Assembly: GCF_947491795.1 (NCBI RefSeq)
Contig: NZ_CANLKW010000001.1
Coordinates: 186,001 to 250,000, forward strand
Reading direction: 5' to 3'
DNA from: an uncultured Roseobacter sp.
GTDB taxonomy: Bacteria; Pseudomonadota; Alphaproteobacteria; Rhodobacterales; Rhodobacteraceae
DNA: 64,000 nt
The translations under genes and the position numbers were made by a program. The notes beneath the pieces are model-generated. The model was not told where the DNA came from, did no database searches, and was given only the letters and a program-made list of their open reading frames with translations. Below, one piece after another: positions 9,123 to 18,342 of the stretch. Numbering within the stretch: the stretch's first letter is position 1; each line of letters opens with the position of its first letter.

Positions 9123-10622
9123 TTACTCCATCACCGGGATGGAGAATTCGCCGCCCTCTTTGATACCGGACGGCCAGCGCGCGGTAACCGTTTTGGTGCG
9201 CGTATAGAATTTAAAGGCATCCGGGCCGTGCTGGTTCAGATCACCAAAGACCGATTTTTTCCAGCCGCCAAAAGTATGATAGGCCAGCGGCACCGGGATC
9301 GGCACATTGACGCCGACCATGCCCACATTGACCCGGTTGGCAAAATCACGGGCGGCATCACCGTCACGGGTAAAGATTGCGGTACCGTTGCCGTATTCGT
9401 GATCCATGGCGAGACCGAGCGCTTCCTCGTAGGACTGGGCGCGGACCGTGGTCAGAACAGGGCCAAAGATCTCCTGGCGGTAAATGTCCATGTCTTTGGT
9501 TGCGTGGTCAAAAAGGTGCGGTCCCACAAAGAAGCCGTCCTCATATCCCTGCAGGCTGAAATTACGGCCATCCACAACCAGCCTGGCGCCCTGATCAATA
9601 CCTGTCTGGACCAGACGTTCAATGTTGGCCTTGGCTGCAGCCGTCACGACGGGGCCATAGTCGACATCGTTTCCGGCAGTGTAGGGGCCGACTTTGAGTT
9701 TTTCGATGCGTGGAACCAGCTTTTCAATCAGCCGGTCCGCAGTGTCGTCGCCCACCGGCACGGCGACAGAGATTGCCATGCACCGCTCACCGGCAGCGCC
9801 GTAGCCCGCACCGACAAGTGCATCGGCGGCCTGATCCATATCGGCGTCGGGCATGATGATCATATGGTTCTTGGCACCACCAAAGCACTGAACGCGCTTT
9901 CCGTTCGCACAGCCGGTGCCATAGATGTATTCGGCGATCGGCGTGGAGCCCACAAAGCCGATCGACTGGATGACGTCATGGTGCAGAATGGCGTCCACGG
10001 CCTCTTTGTCGCCGTTCACGACCTGCAGAATACCTTTGGGCAGGCCTGCTTCTTCCATCAGTTCCGCCAGCATCAGCGGGACAGACGGGTCACGCTCGGA
10101 TGGTTTCAGGATAAAGGCGTTGCCGCAGGCAATCGCGGGCGCAAACATCCACATCGGGATCATGGCAGGGAAGTTGAACGGTGTGATACCCGCGGTCACT
10201 CCCAGCGCCTGACGCATGGAATACATATCAATGCCCGGGCCCGCGCTGTCGGTGTATTCGCCTTTGAGCAGATGCGGCGCGCCGATGCAGTATTCCACAA
10301 CCTCCAGCCCGCGCTGAACGTCGCCCGCAGCGTCTGGCAGTGTTTTGCCGTGTTCCCGGCTGAGTGCCTCGGCCAGCTTGTCCATATCGCGGTTCAGCAG
10401 GTCGACAAACTTCATCAGAACGCGCGCCCGGCGCTGTGGGTTGACCGCGGCCCAGGCAGGCTGTGCGGCAGCGGCGTATTCAACGGCCTGTGCGACCTCG
10501 GCCGTGGAGGCAAGCGGTACGGTGGACTGAACCTCGCCTGTGGCCGGGTTCATGACGTCAGCAAAACGCCCTGATGTCCCTTTGACATGTGCACCGTTCA
10601 GGTAGTGTGTCAGTTCCTGCAT
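9123..10622 (-). CDS. mmsA: Methylmalonate-semialdehyde dehydrogenase (CoA-acylating)
   Basis: Converts methylmalonate semialdehyde, the HIBADH product, to propionyl-CoA with NAD+ and CoA. The 499-residue product has the aldehyde dehydrogenase fold: TPFNFPAMIPMWM, the nucleotide-binding FVGSTPIAEYIY and the catalytic cysteine in GAAGERCMA. CoA-acylating members have this GERCMA context. The start MQELTHY at 10622 follows GGGAGATACGC; a longer upstream frame lacks homology. A divergent LysR gene begins 132 bases away and is its likely regulator. With the fused HIBCH-HIBADH frame nearby, the valine route from 3-hydroxyisobutyryl-CoA to propionyl-CoA is complete here. Confidence 0.95.
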   Translation of the reverse strand: MQELTHYLNGAHVKGTSGRFADVMNPATGEVQSTVPLASTAEVAQAVEYAAAAQPAWAAVNPQRRARVLMKFVDLLNRDMDKLAEALSREHGKTLPDAAGDVQRGLEVVEYCIGAPHLLKGEYTDSAGPGIDMYSMRQALGVTAGITPFNFPAMIPMWMFAPAIACGNAFILKPSERDPSVPLMLAELMEEAGLPKGILQVVNGDKEAVDAILHHDVIQSIGFVGSTPIAEYIYGTGCANGKRVQCFGGAKNHMIIMPDADMDQAADALVGAGYGAAGERCMAISVAVPVGDDTADRLIEKLVPRIEKLKVGPYTAGNDVDYGPVVTAAAKANIERLVQTGIDQGARLVVDGRNFSLQGYEDGFFVGPHLFDHATKDMDIYRQEIFGPVLTTVRAQSYEEALGLAMDHEYGNGTAIFTRDGDAARDFANRVNVGMVGVNVPIPVPLAYHTFGGWKKSVFGDLNQHGPDAFKFYTRTKTVTARWPSGIKEGGEFSIPVME

Positions 10623-10687
10623 GCGTATCTCCCAGAAAATGTCTGTTGCCCCGGTATACACCCGGGGTATTGCCGCGCACCATAGTC

Positions 10688-10743
10688 TTGCAAAAATCAC
10701 GGATAAAGAGGAAAGATGTCATGATCATTTTGCAATTTTGCAA
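10688..10743. promoter_or_regulatory. Repeated TTTTGCAA motif between mmsA and the LysR gene
   Basis: TTTTGCAA occurs twice in tandem at 10728-10735 and 10736-10743, just before the LysR start, and once inverted (TTGCAAAA) at 10688-10695. A GC-rich inverted repeat, CCCCGG-N7-CCGGGG, lies nearer mmsA at 10649-10667. LysR regulators normally bind in such divergent regions. Assignment as operator is inference. Confidence 0.4.
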
Positions 10744-10754
10744 AGGATGCGCGG

Positions 10755-11651
10755 ATGCAGACAAACTGGGATGACCTGCGGCTGTTTCTTGCCGTGGCGC
10801 GGGAACGCAGCCTGTCGGGCGCGGGCAAAGTGCTGCGGCTGGATCCGGCCACACTGGGGCGGCGCATGCAAAGGCTGGAGCGCGCGCTGCAGGCCACGCT
10901 TTTTGTCAAAAGCCAGACCGGATACGCGCTGACCGAAGCGGGCAGCGCTCTGCTGACCCGTGCAGAGACCGCAGAACAGGCAATGCGCGTTGCCGCTGCA
11001 GGTCTGCCGGTAGAAGGGGAGCGCCTGCGCGGCCAGATCCGCATCGGGGCGCCGGATGGTTGCGCAAACTATCTTTTGCCCCAGGTCTGCGCGGCCATCT
11101 CTGACGACAACCCGGATCTGGACATTCAGATTGTTGCACTACCGCGTGTGTTCAACCTGTCGCGCCGCGAGGCTGACATGGCCATCGCGGTCAGCGCGCC
11201 GGAGGCCGGGCGCCTGATGGTGAAAAAGGTGACGGACTACCATCTGCATCTGGCCGCCAGCGAAGCATACCTGGCGCGACATGACCCGATTGAAACACCC
11301 GGTGATCTGCAGGGGCATCGCCTTGTCGGTTATATTCAGGACATGATTTTTGACCGTGAACTCGACTATCTTGACAGCATAGGCATGACACGTGTGCCGC
11401 TGGCATCAAATTCGGTCTCGGTCCAGGTCAACTGGCTGCGGGCCGGCGGCGGCATCGGCTTTGCGCATGACTTTTCGCTGCCGGCCACACCCGGACTGAA
11501 AAGAGTACTGACCGGCGACATCAGCCTGAAACGCAGTTTCTATCTGATCCGCCACGCGGATGACCGTCACAACGCGCGGTTGAGCCGGTTTGCAGGGGCT
11601 CTGAGTGCGGGATTGCGTGCAGAAGTGGCCCGGCTGGAAGCGCGTGCTTGA
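10755..11651 (+). CDS. LysR-family transcriptional regulator, probable regulator of mmsA
   Basis: A 298-residue LysR regulator. The N-terminal winged helix spans about residues 5-65 (DLRLFLAVARERSLSGAGKVLRL...LGRRMQRLERAL), and a periplasmic-binding-protein-like effector domain follows from about 90. It is transcribed away from mmsA. LysR genes usually control the divergently transcribed neighbour, so valine catabolism is the probable target. The inducing ligand is unknown. Confidence 0.88.
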   Translation: MQTNWDDLRLFLAVARERSLSGAGKVLRLDPATLGRRMQRLERALQATLFVKSQTGYALTEAGSALLTRAETAEQAMRVAAAGLPVEGERLRGQIRIGAPDGCANYLLPQVCAAISDDNPDLDIQIVALPRVFNLSRREADMAIAVSAPEAGRLMVKKVTDYHLHLAASEAYLARHDPIETPGDLQGHRLVGYIQDMIFDRELDYLDSIGMTRVPLASNSVSVQVNWLRAGGGIGFAHDFSLPATPGLKRVLTGDISLKRSFYLIRHADDRHNARLSRFAGALSAGLRAEVARLEARA

Positions 11652-11712
11652 CAGAATGCACCTTTGCGGTGACGCTGAGGGGGATCACAGATACGTTACA
11701 GCGAGGTGCCTC

Positions 11713-12147
11713 ATGCTTGTCTCCCAGATCCTTAAAACCAAAGCGTTACAGGACGTTGTGACCGTGCCGCCCGACATGCTGGTGTCCGAGGCAGCCAGAA
11801 TTCTGTCCGAGAAACGGATCGGGACGGTGCTTGTATCGCGCAACGGTACCAATGCGGATGGTATCCTGTCAGAGCGTGATATCGTGCGGGAAATCGGTGC
11901 ACGGGGAGCGGGATGTCTGGCCCATACGGTTGATACGCTGATGACATCCAAGCTGGTGACTTGCCACGGCGACGACCAGGCCGATGCGGTGCTCAAACAG
12001 ATGACCGAAGGGCGGTTCCGTCACATGCCGGTCGTTGAGGGAAACGAGCTGCGCGGTCTTATTTCGCTGGGGGATGTGGTCAAAGCACGTCTGATGGAGC
12101 TGGCCATGGAAAAAGACGCGCTCGAAGGCATGATCATGGGCCACTGA
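11713..12147 (+). CDS. Two-CBS-domain protein
   Basis: A 144-residue stand-alone CBS pair. The first CBS spans roughly residues 8-65 (TVPPDMLVSEAARILSEKRI, GTVLVS, GILSERDIVREI) and the second about 75-135 (LMTSKLVTCHGDDQADAVL, RHMPVVEG, GLISLGDVVKARL). Such proteins bind adenosine nucleotides and act as energy sensors, but the partner here is unknown. I take the ATG at 11713 because CBS homology starts right after it. Confidence 0.85.
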   Translation: MLVSQILKTKALQDVVTVPPDMLVSEAARILSEKRIGTVLVSRNGTNADGILSERDIVREIGARGAGCLAHTVDTLMTSKLVTCHGDDQADAVLKQMTEGRFRHMPVVEGNELRGLISLGDVVKARLMELAMEKDALEGMIMGH

Positions 12148-12250
12148 CGGCTCTGATCCGGTAACAGTTTCACAGACTGGAACAGCGGCGCTTGCCTTTC
12201 TGCGTCTTTAGTGGTGCTTTACAGCCAGAATACGAAGACAGGAGAGCCTG

Positions 12251-12748
12251 ATGCGTGTTGGCCTATATCCCGGCACATTTGACCCGATAACGCTGGGCCA
12301 CCTGGACATTATACGCCGGGCTTCTGTGCTTCTTGACCGGCTTGTGATCGGCGTCGCCATCAATCGTGACAAGGGACCGCTTTTCAGCCTTGAGGAACGG
12401 GTTGCCATGGTCGAGGCGGAATGCGCCAAGCTTTCCGAGCAGACCGGGATGGAGATTGTCGCGCACCCGTTTGAAAACCTGCTGATCACCTGTGCGCGCG
12501 ACGTCGGGGCCCAGGTCATTGTTCGCGGCCTGCGTGCTGTGGCCGATTTCGAATATGAGTATCAGATGGTTGGCATGAACCGGCAGCTGGACGATGGGAT
12601 CGAGACCGTCTTTCTGATGGCCGAGGCGCAGCACCAGGCCATCGCGAGCAAGCTGGTCAAAGAGATCGCGCGTCTTGACGGTGACGTCAGCAAGTTCGTG
12701 ACACCCCCGGTCCGCGAAAAGCTGCTGAGCAAACTGGGCCGCAGCTGA
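12251..12748 (+). CDS. coaD: Phosphopantetheine adenylyltransferase
   Basis: Fourth step of coenzyme A synthesis: transfers AMP from ATP to 4'-phosphopantetheine. The 165-residue product begins MRVGLYPGTFDPITLGH, which holds the nucleotidyltransferase (T/H)xGH motif, and contains VRGLRAVADFEYEYQM, typical of CoaD. GGAGAG precedes the ATG. It is a single gene between a CBS protein and the convergent GAPDH gene. Confidence 0.97.
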   Translation: MRVGLYPGTFDPITLGHLDIIRRASVLLDRLVIGVAINRDKGPLFSLEERVAMVEAECAKLSEQTGMEIVAHPFENLLITCARDVGAQVIVRGLRAVADFEYEYQMVGMNRQLDDGIETVFLMAEAQHQAIASKLVKEIARLDGDVSKFVTPPVREKLLSKLGRS

Positions 12749-12754
12749 ACCCGA

Positions 12755-13756
12755 TCACCCCTGGGCGGCGACCACCCGGATCATGTCCCGCAGGCGGCAG
12801 GAAAATCCCCATTCGTTGTCATACCACGCCAGCACCCGGAGCAGTGATCCGCTCTGCACCCGTGTCTGATCGGTCGCGAACACGGCGCTGTGCGGATCGC
12901 GCGCAAAGTCCCGCGATACCAGCTGCCGGTCCGTTATGCCGATGATCCCTTTCATTGGTCCATCTGCCGCTGCGCGCATGGTGTCATTTACTTCCTGCAC
13001 AGTAACATCGCATGCCAGATCAACCGTGAGATCAATACAGGACACATTGGGGGCAGGGACCCTGATCGCCTGACCTGTGATCAGCCCTTTGAGCTCGGGA
13101 ATGACCAGCCCCATCGTCTCGGCTGCCCCGGTGGAGGTTGGTATCATGGACAACCCCGCGGCACGCCCGCGGTACAGATCCGCGTGGGGCGCATCATGCA
13201 CGGGCTGAGAGGTCGTATAGCAGTGCACCGTGGTCATCATGCCGCGTTTGATGCCGAAAGCATCGTGCAATACCCGCGCCACCGGGGCGAGGCAGTTGGT
13301 GGTGCAGGACCCGTTGGAGATAAGCCGGTGAGAGCGGGTTATCCTGTCGTGATTGACGCCGAAAACGACGGTCGGTCCTTCGCCCTTTGCCGGGGCAGAG
13401 AGCAGCACCCGCCCCGACCCGTTTGAAAAGTGACGCTCCGCATCCGCAATGCGGGTAAAGTGGCCGCTGCACTCAAGTGCGATATCCACGTCGTCCCACG
13501 GCAGTTTCGCCGGATCCTGCAGATCGCTCAGGCGCACCGGGCCGCGCCCGAAATCAATACTGCCCTTGTCAAGGATTACAGGGTTCGGGAAGCGCCCGTG
13601 TACGGAATCGAATTCCAGCAGGTGCGCGAGCGCTTCCGCCGGTGCAGGATCATTGATCGCGACGACCTCGATATCCTCTGACGGTGATGTGGCCAGAACC
13701 CGCAACAGCGTGCGTCCGATGCGGCCGAAACCGTTGATGCCTATTCTGATGCTCAC
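12755..13756 (-). CDS. gap: Glyceraldehyde-3-phosphate dehydrogenase, NAD-type paralogue
   Basis: A 333-residue GAPDH with the catalytic SNGSCTTNCLAP and the C-terminal LAWYDNEWGFSCR. The end of the second strand of the Rossmann fold reads VVAINDPAP, with Asp after Asn as in NAD-specific enzymes, and the S-loop keeps a proline (VHDAPHADLYR). The start is GTG at 13756, preceded by AGGGGAATTGCT. It follows a second gap gene on the same strand with a tiny membrane protein gene between. The pair probably splits glycolytic and gluconeogenic duties; see the other copy. Confidence 0.93.
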   Translation of the reverse strand: MSIRIGINGFGRIGRTLLRVLATSPSEDIEVVAINDPAPAEALAHLLEFDSVHGRFPNPVILDKGSIDFGRGPVRLSDLQDPAKLPWDDVDIALECSGHFTRIADAERHFSNGSGRVLLSAPAKGEGPTVVFGVNHDRITRSHRLISNGSCTTNCLAPVARVLHDAFGIKRGMMTTVHCYTTSQPVHDAPHADLYRGRAAGLSMIPTSTGAAETMGLVIPELKGLITGQAIRVPAPNVSCIDLTVDLACDVTVQEVNDTMRAAADGPMKGIIGITDRQLVSRDFARDPHSAVFATDQTRVQSGSLLRVLAWYDNEWGFSCRLRDMIRVVAAQG

Positions 13757-13798
13757 AGCAATTCCCCTGCGCCTTGCCAGACTGTCAGATGCGCGCGA

Positions 13799-13942
13799 TC
13801 AGCGCCAGAAGGCAAGCCATTCAATAAGGTCAGACAACCGGCGTCCCAGAAAAAGCAGACCTGCGCCGGACAAAACAAAGAGGTCCAGCAAAGCGAGTGC
13901 AACGATGATCACACCGAGCAAAATCGCGATGCGGTTTGTCAT
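13799..13942 (-). CDS. Small membrane protein between the two gap genes
   Basis: A 47-residue protein, MTNRIAILLGVIIV... ending LIEWLAFWR, with one or two hydrophobic helices (IAILLGVIIVALALLDLFVL and a shorter second one). It sits between the two gap genes in the same direction, 85 bases after the upstream gap gene ends and 42 bases before the next starts. I recall similar short proteins in this position in other Rhodobacterales, which would support it being real; function is unknown. Confidence 0.65.
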   Translation of the reverse strand: MTNRIAILLGVIIVALALLDLFVLSGAGLLFLGRRLSDLIEWLAFWR

Positions 13943-14027
13943 GCCCTGTCTGCCCCCGGATCGGGCGGCCCCGGATGGGTCGCCACAGGGCGGGGTATGC
14001 CAGCCGGCGCGCCGGCGGGCAAGTGGA

Positions 14028-15029
14028 TCAGCCAAGGCGTCCCATGGTTGCGGCAACATCCGCCATCCGCGCAGAGAAGGCCCATTCGTTGTCATACCAG
14101 GCCAGCACCCGAACCGTGCGTCCGCCGACAACCTTTGTCTGTTCGGGCGCCACGATGCAGCTGTGTTCCGTGTGATTGAAATCAACAGATACCTTGGCCT
14201 CGGGATCATAGGCCAGAACGCGCGACATATGGCCGTTGGCGGCTTTTTCGAGTGCTGCGTTCACCTCTTCCACGGTCACATCCCGGGGCGCTTCAAAGGT
14301 GAGATCCACCGCGGAGACATTTGGTGTGGGAACGCGCATGGCCGTGCCGTCCAGCTTGCCTGCAAGGTTTGGCAGGACTTCGCCCAGGGCTTTGGCGGCA
14401 CCGGTTGAGGTAGGGATAATCGCCATAGCGGCCGCGCGGGCGCGGTAGAGATCACTGTGGCGGCGGTCCAGCGTCGGCTGGTCGCCGGTATAGGAATGGA
14501 TTGTCGTCATGATGCCGCGTTCAATCCCGATCGCCTCATCCATGACCTTGGCCAGCGGGGCCAGGCAGTTGGTGGTGCAGGACCCGTTTGAAACGACCGC
14601 ATCAGATGCAATCAGGTCCCGGTGGTTCACGCCAAAGACAACGGTCCGGTCCACGTTTTTGGCGGGCGCAGAGATCAGCACACGCCCGGCGCCGCGCTCG
14701 ATGTGTGTCCGCGCTTTGGTGCCGTCGTTGAACTGACCGGTGCATTCAAGAACAACATCGACGCCTTCCCAGTCCAGCTCGTTCAGATCATAGCTGGACA
14801 TCATCCGGATCGGACCACGCCCCAGATCCATGGTGTTGGCGCCGGTGACAATCTCACCGGGATAGCGGCCATGAACAGAGTCGTATTTCAGCAGGTGCGC
14901 GGCAGTTTCCAGCGGGCCCGTTGCGTTTACGGCCACCACGCTGATGTCGTTGCGGCCCGAACTGACGATCTGCGACAGGGTGCAGCGACCGATGCGCCCA
15001 AATCCGTTGATACCCACTCTGATGGTCAT
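14028..15029 (-). CDS. gap: Glyceraldehyde-3-phosphate dehydrogenase, paralogue with NADP-tolerant signature
   Basis: A 333-residue GAPDH with catalytic Cys151 in SNGSCTTNCLAP and the terminal LAWYDNEWAFSARM. At the cofactor-specifying site it reads VVAVNATGP, with Ala in place of the Asp seen in the neighbouring paralogue, and the S-loop proline is replaced (TLDRRHSDLYR). These two changes are the ones associated with NADP-using or dual enzymes such as GapB. GGAGAG precedes the ATG. Upstream, two tandem copies of a 15-base operator-like repeat suggest carbon-source control. Confidence 0.93.
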   Translation of the reverse strand: MTIRVGINGFGRIGRCTLSQIVSSGRNDISVVAVNATGPLETAAHLLKYDSVHGRYPGEIVTGANTMDLGRGPIRMMSSYDLNELDWEGVDVVLECTGQFNDGTKARTHIERGAGRVLISAPAKNVDRTVVFGVNHRDLIASDAVVSNGSCTTNCLAPLAKVMDEAIGIERGIMTTIHSYTGDQPTLDRRHSDLYRARAAAMAIIPTSTGAAKALGEVLPNLAGKLDGTAMRVPTPNVSAVDLTFEAPRDVTVEEVNAALEKAANGHMSRVLAYDPEAKVSVDFNHTEHSCIVAPEQTKVVGGRTVRVLAWYDNEWAFSARMADVAATMGRLG

Positions 15030-15125
15030 GATGAACTCTCCACTCTCGTATACCTTCGCATTCCCTGCTGTGCATATAGCCAGCGCGCTGCCGTCGGGGA
15101 ATGCTTAAAACGCTCTGTTTTCCGT

Positions 15126-15158
15126 ATGTTAGCGTTAAACTTCATGTTAGCGTTAAAC
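15126..15158 (-). promoter_or_regulatory. Tandem operator-like repeats upstream of gap
   Basis: ATGTTAGCGTTAAAC occurs exactly twice, at 15126-15140 and 15144-15158, an 18-base period, about 97 bases upstream of the gap start. Each copy is close to the palindrome TGTTAGCGCTAACA, a LacI-family type site that I recall being reported for CceR, the central-carbon regulator of Rhodobacter-like bacteria. The repeat is seen directly; the regulator is inference. The site could also act on the divergent DUF808 gene. Confidence 0.6.
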
Positions 15159-15277
15159 CCTGCAGGCCCGATGAACCGCTCTCGTGAACAAAAACGCCAT
15201 TTGCAGCGTTTGTTTACCTGTGCACATTAATGAACAATAAGCCCCGGACGGCGGCTACAGTTGAAGGAACAGGTATA

Positions 15278-16249
15278 ATGAGTGGTCTTCTGGCGCTTCT
15301 TGATGACGTTGCAGCGATTGCCAAGGTGGCGGCAGCCTCAGTGGATGATGTGGTAGGGCAGGCGGCAAAAGCCGGCTCAAAAGTTGCGGGCGTGGTGATC
15401 GATGATGCAGCGGTTACCCCGAAATACGTGACCGGGTTCGAGCCGAAGCGCGAGCTTCCCATCATCTGGAAAATCACCCGCGGGTCGCTGTTCAACAAAA
15501 TGGTCATCCTGCTGCCTGCACTTTTGCTGCTGAACGCTTTTGCCCCCTGGATCATCACACCGCTGCTGATGCTGGGGGGGATGTATCTGTGCTTTGAAGG
15601 CGCAGAAAAAGTTTATCACTGGCTCTATCCCCACGGTGACCCTCATGTTGAAAAAGACATGTCCGTGGGCGATCCGCTGCACCTTGAGGAGACGCGGGTC
15701 AAAGGCGCGATCAAGACCGATTTCATCCTGTCCGCCGAGATTATGACGATTATCCTGGCCAACATCGAGGCGAACAGCTTCTGGTTCGAGGCCGCCACGC
15801 TGGCCTTTGCCGGTATCGCTGTGACGGTTTTTGTCTACGGCACCGTGGCGCTGATCGTAAAGATGGACGACATCGGCGTATGGCTGGCAGCCAACGGTCT
15901 GACACGACTGGGCCGGTCACTGGGCGCCGGTCTGGTGCGCGGGATGCCTGTGTTGCTCAAGGTGCTTACGATTGTGGGGACCGCCGCCATGCTCTGGGTG
16001 GGCGGCTCCATCATTATCCATGGAATGCAGGTGATGGGGGCCCCATGGCTCTATGACGAAATCCACCACATTGCGCTGGCAGTGGCCGACAGCATCAGCC
16101 AGGGATCCGGGTTCGTGGAATGGACCGTGACGGCCCTGCTCGACGGTGTCTTTGGCATCGTTCTGGGGATGCTGCTCATTCCGGTGGTGACGCGGGTCAT
16201 CGGACCAGTGGTCGAAAAATTAACCGGCGCAGAAAGCGCCGGTCACTGA
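15278..16249 (+). CDS. DUF808 (YedI-like) inner membrane protein
   Basis: A 323-residue membrane protein of the DUF808 family. It opens with the family hallmark MSGLLALLDDVAAIAK and has several hydrophobic helices (around MVILLPALLLLNAFAP, LTIVGTAAMLWVGG and FGIVLGMLLIPVV). Its role is unknown. The earlier in-frame ATG at 15230 is less likely because family proteins start at MSGLLALLDD. Confidence 0.88.
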   Translation: MSGLLALLDDVAAIAKVAAASVDDVVGQAAKAGSKVAGVVIDDAAVTPKYVTGFEPKRELPIIWKITRGSLFNKMVILLPALLLLNAFAPWIITPLLMLGGMYLCFEGAEKVYHWLYPHGDPHVEKDMSVGDPLHLEETRVKGAIKTDFILSAEIMTIILANIEANSFWFEAATLAFAGIAVTVFVYGTVALIVKMDDIGVWLAANGLTRLGRSLGAGLVRGMPVLLKVLTIVGTAAMLWVGGSIIIHGMQVMGAPWLYDEIHHIALAVADSISQGSGFVEWTVTALLDGVFGIVLGMLLIPVVTRVIGPVVEKLTGAESAGH

Positions 16250-16258
16250 TATTTTGCA
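16223..16258 (+). terminator. Terminator overlapping the end of the DUF808 gene
   Basis: A perfect 8-base-pair stem, ACCGGCGC / GCGCCGGT with loop AGAAA (16223-16243), overlaps the last codons and is followed by GATATTTT. A second hairpin, GGGGCT-GCAT-AGCCCC at 16272-16287, lies between this gene and the convergent tkt. Confidence 0.55.
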
Positions 16259-16296
16259 ATGTTTCAGGGCAGGGGCTGCATAGCCCCGCCTGGCCA

Positions 16297-18342
16297 TCAG
16301 GTGCGCGGATCAGGCTGCCACTTGCCGTCCAGCAGATCGCGGACTTTCTCGGCTGCCGCCTCGGCCGTGATGCCAAACTCTTTGTAGAGGGTACCTGCCG
16401 GGGCAGATGCGCCGAAGCCGTGCATGCCCACAAAACCTGATTTCTCGCGTTTGCCACGCTCGCCAAAGAGCCAGCGGTCCCAGCCAAAGCGGATACCGGC
16501 CTCGATGCCGACACGCACGGGCCCGCCTGGCAGCACACGCCTGCGATAGGCTTCGTCCTGCTCTTCGAAGAGTTCCCAGCAGGGCATGGAAACGACACGC
16601 GTGCCGATGCCCTCTGCCTGCAGGATATCCCGCGCGGCCATGGCGATCTCTACTTCGGAGCCCGTCGCCATAAGGATCGCACGGCGTTTGCCCTCGGCGT
16701 CGGCCAGAACATAGGCACCCTGTGCTGTCATGTTCTTGTTTTTGTGCTCTGTACGCACGGTCGGCAGGCCCTGACGGGTCAGCGACAGAACCGACGGTGT
16801 CTCTTTCTGCGTCAGCGCCAGTTCCCAGCTTTCGGCCGTCTCAATCGTGTCGGCAGGGCGGAACACATAGGTGTTCGGTGTTGCCCGGCTGATCGCCAGA
16901 TGCTCGACCGGCTGGTGGGTGGGGCCGTCTTCGCCCAGCCCGATGCTGTCGTGCGTCATCACAAAAACCGTGGGGATTCTCATAAGGGCGGCCAGACGCA
17001 TCGATGGACGGGCATAGTCCGTGAAACACATGAACGTCCCGCCGTAAGGGCGCACGCCCCCATGCAGCGCCATGCCGTTCATAGCCGCGGCCATACCATG
17101 CTCGCGGATACCCCAGTAGACATAGCGGCCATCACGACTGCCCACGTCAAAAACGCCCAGATCGCTCGTCTTGGTATTGTTGGAGCCGGTCAGGTCAGCC
17201 GAGCCACCAACGGTTTCCGGCATCACCGGGTTAATGACTTCGAGCACTTTTTCCGAGCTGGCGCGCGTGGCAAGCTTGGGAGCCGCCTCGGACATCTGCT
17301 TTTTGAACGCTTTGACGGTCGCGCTCAGTTTTTTCGGCGCATCCAGCGCATAAGCCCGGTTAAAGGTTTCGCGTTTGCCACGGGGCATTTTGTCAAAACG
17401 CTCTTCCCAGGCGCGCCGCGCGTCTGCACCACGGGAGCCAATTGCCTCCCAGCCAGATTTCACATCTGCGGGCACTTCGAACGGACCGGTTGTCCAGCCC
17501 CACGCCGCCTTGGCCTCCGCGTTCTGGTCTGCGTTTGTCAGCGCGCCGTGGCCTTTGGAAGTATCCTGTGCCGCGTGACCCAGAGCAATATGCGTTTTGC
17601 ACGCAATCATCGTGGGCTGTGCACTTTTCTTTGCTGCCGTCAGGGCCGCATCAATTTCATCCGGGTTGTGTCCGTCGATTTCGATGACTTCCCAGCCTGC
17701 GGACCGGAAGCGGCCAACCTGGTCGGTGCGGTCTGACAGGGTAACGGGGCCGTCGATGGTGATGTTGTTGTTGTCCCACAGCACAACCAGTTTGCTCAGC
17801 TGGTGGCGACCGGCCAGGGTGATGGCCTCCTGGCTGACACCTTCCATCAGGCAGCCGTCGCCGGCGATGACATAGGTATGGTGATCCACGACCTTTTTGC
17901 CATAGGTGGCGCGCTGGATTTCCTCTGCCATGGCAAAGCCGACCGAATTCGCGATGCCCTGACCCAGCGGGCCGGTTGTGGTCTCGATCCCGCCTGCATG
18001 GCCGTATTCAGGATGGCCTGCCGTGATCGCGCCCCACTGGCGGAAGTTTTTGACCTGCTCAAGCGTCATGTCCTTGTACCCGGTCAGATGCAGCAGCGCA
18101 TAGAGCAGCATCGAGCCGTGGCCTGCCGACAGGATGAACCGGTCACGGTCGGGCCATTCCGGGTTGGCGGCGTCAAACTTCAGGTGTTTTTCAAACAGAA
18201 CGGTTGCCACATCTGCCATGCCGATCGGCATGCCGGAGTGACCGGAATTTGCGGCTGCTACCGCGTCGAGGGCCAGAGCACGGATTGCGGTGGCTTTGGA
18301 CCAGTGGTCCGGATGCGCGGTGGCGAGAGCTTTAAGATCCAC
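16297..18342 (-). CDS. tkt: Transketolase
   Basis: Thiamine diphosphate enzyme that moves two-carbon ketol units in the pentose phosphate (or Calvin) pathway. The 681-residue protein has [13 protein letters not shown] near the N-terminus, the ThDP motif [13 protein letters not shown]...DNNNITIDG and the pyrimidine-domain RFIGIREHGM-type segment ([15 protein letters not shown]). The start codon is GTG at 18342 with GGAAGA upstream. It is near both gap genes, so this is a small central-carbon cluster. Confidence 0.96.
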   Translation of the reverse strand: MDLKALATAHPDHWSKATAIRALALDAVAAANSGHSGMPIGMADVATVLFEKHLKFDAANPEWPDRDRFILSAGHGSMLLYALLHLTGYKDMTLEQVKNFRQWGAITAGHPEYGHAGGIETTTGPLGQGIANSVGFAMAEEIQRATYGKKVVDHHTYVIAGDGCLMEGVSQEAITLAGRHQLSKLVVLWDNNNITIDGPVTLSDRTDQVGRFRSAGWEVIEIDGHNPDEIDAALTAAKKSAQPTMIACKTHIALGHAAQDTSKGHGALTNADQNAEAKAAWGWTTGPFEVPADVKSGWEAIGSRGADARRAWEERFDKMPRGKRETFNRAYALDAPKKLSATVKAFKKQMSEAAPKLATRASSEKVLEVINPVMPETVGGSADLTGSNNTKTSDLGVFDVGSRDGRYVYWGIREHGMAAAMNGMALHGGVRPYGGTFMCFTDYARPSMRLAALMRIPTVFVMTHDSIGLGEDGPTHQPVEHLAISRATPNTYVFRPADTIETAESWELALTQKETPSVLSLTRQGLPTVRTEHKNKNMTAQGAYVLADAEGKRRAILMATGSEVEIAMAARDILQAEGIGTRVVSMPCWELFEEQDEAYRRRVLPGGPVRVGIEAGIRFGWDRWLFGERGKREKSGFVGMHGFGASAPAGTLYKEFGITAEAAAEKVRDLLDGKWQPDPRT

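Noticed and set aside
9228..10574. 448-codon plus-strand frame opposite mmsA
   Set aside because: Antisense to a clear aldehyde dehydrogenase.
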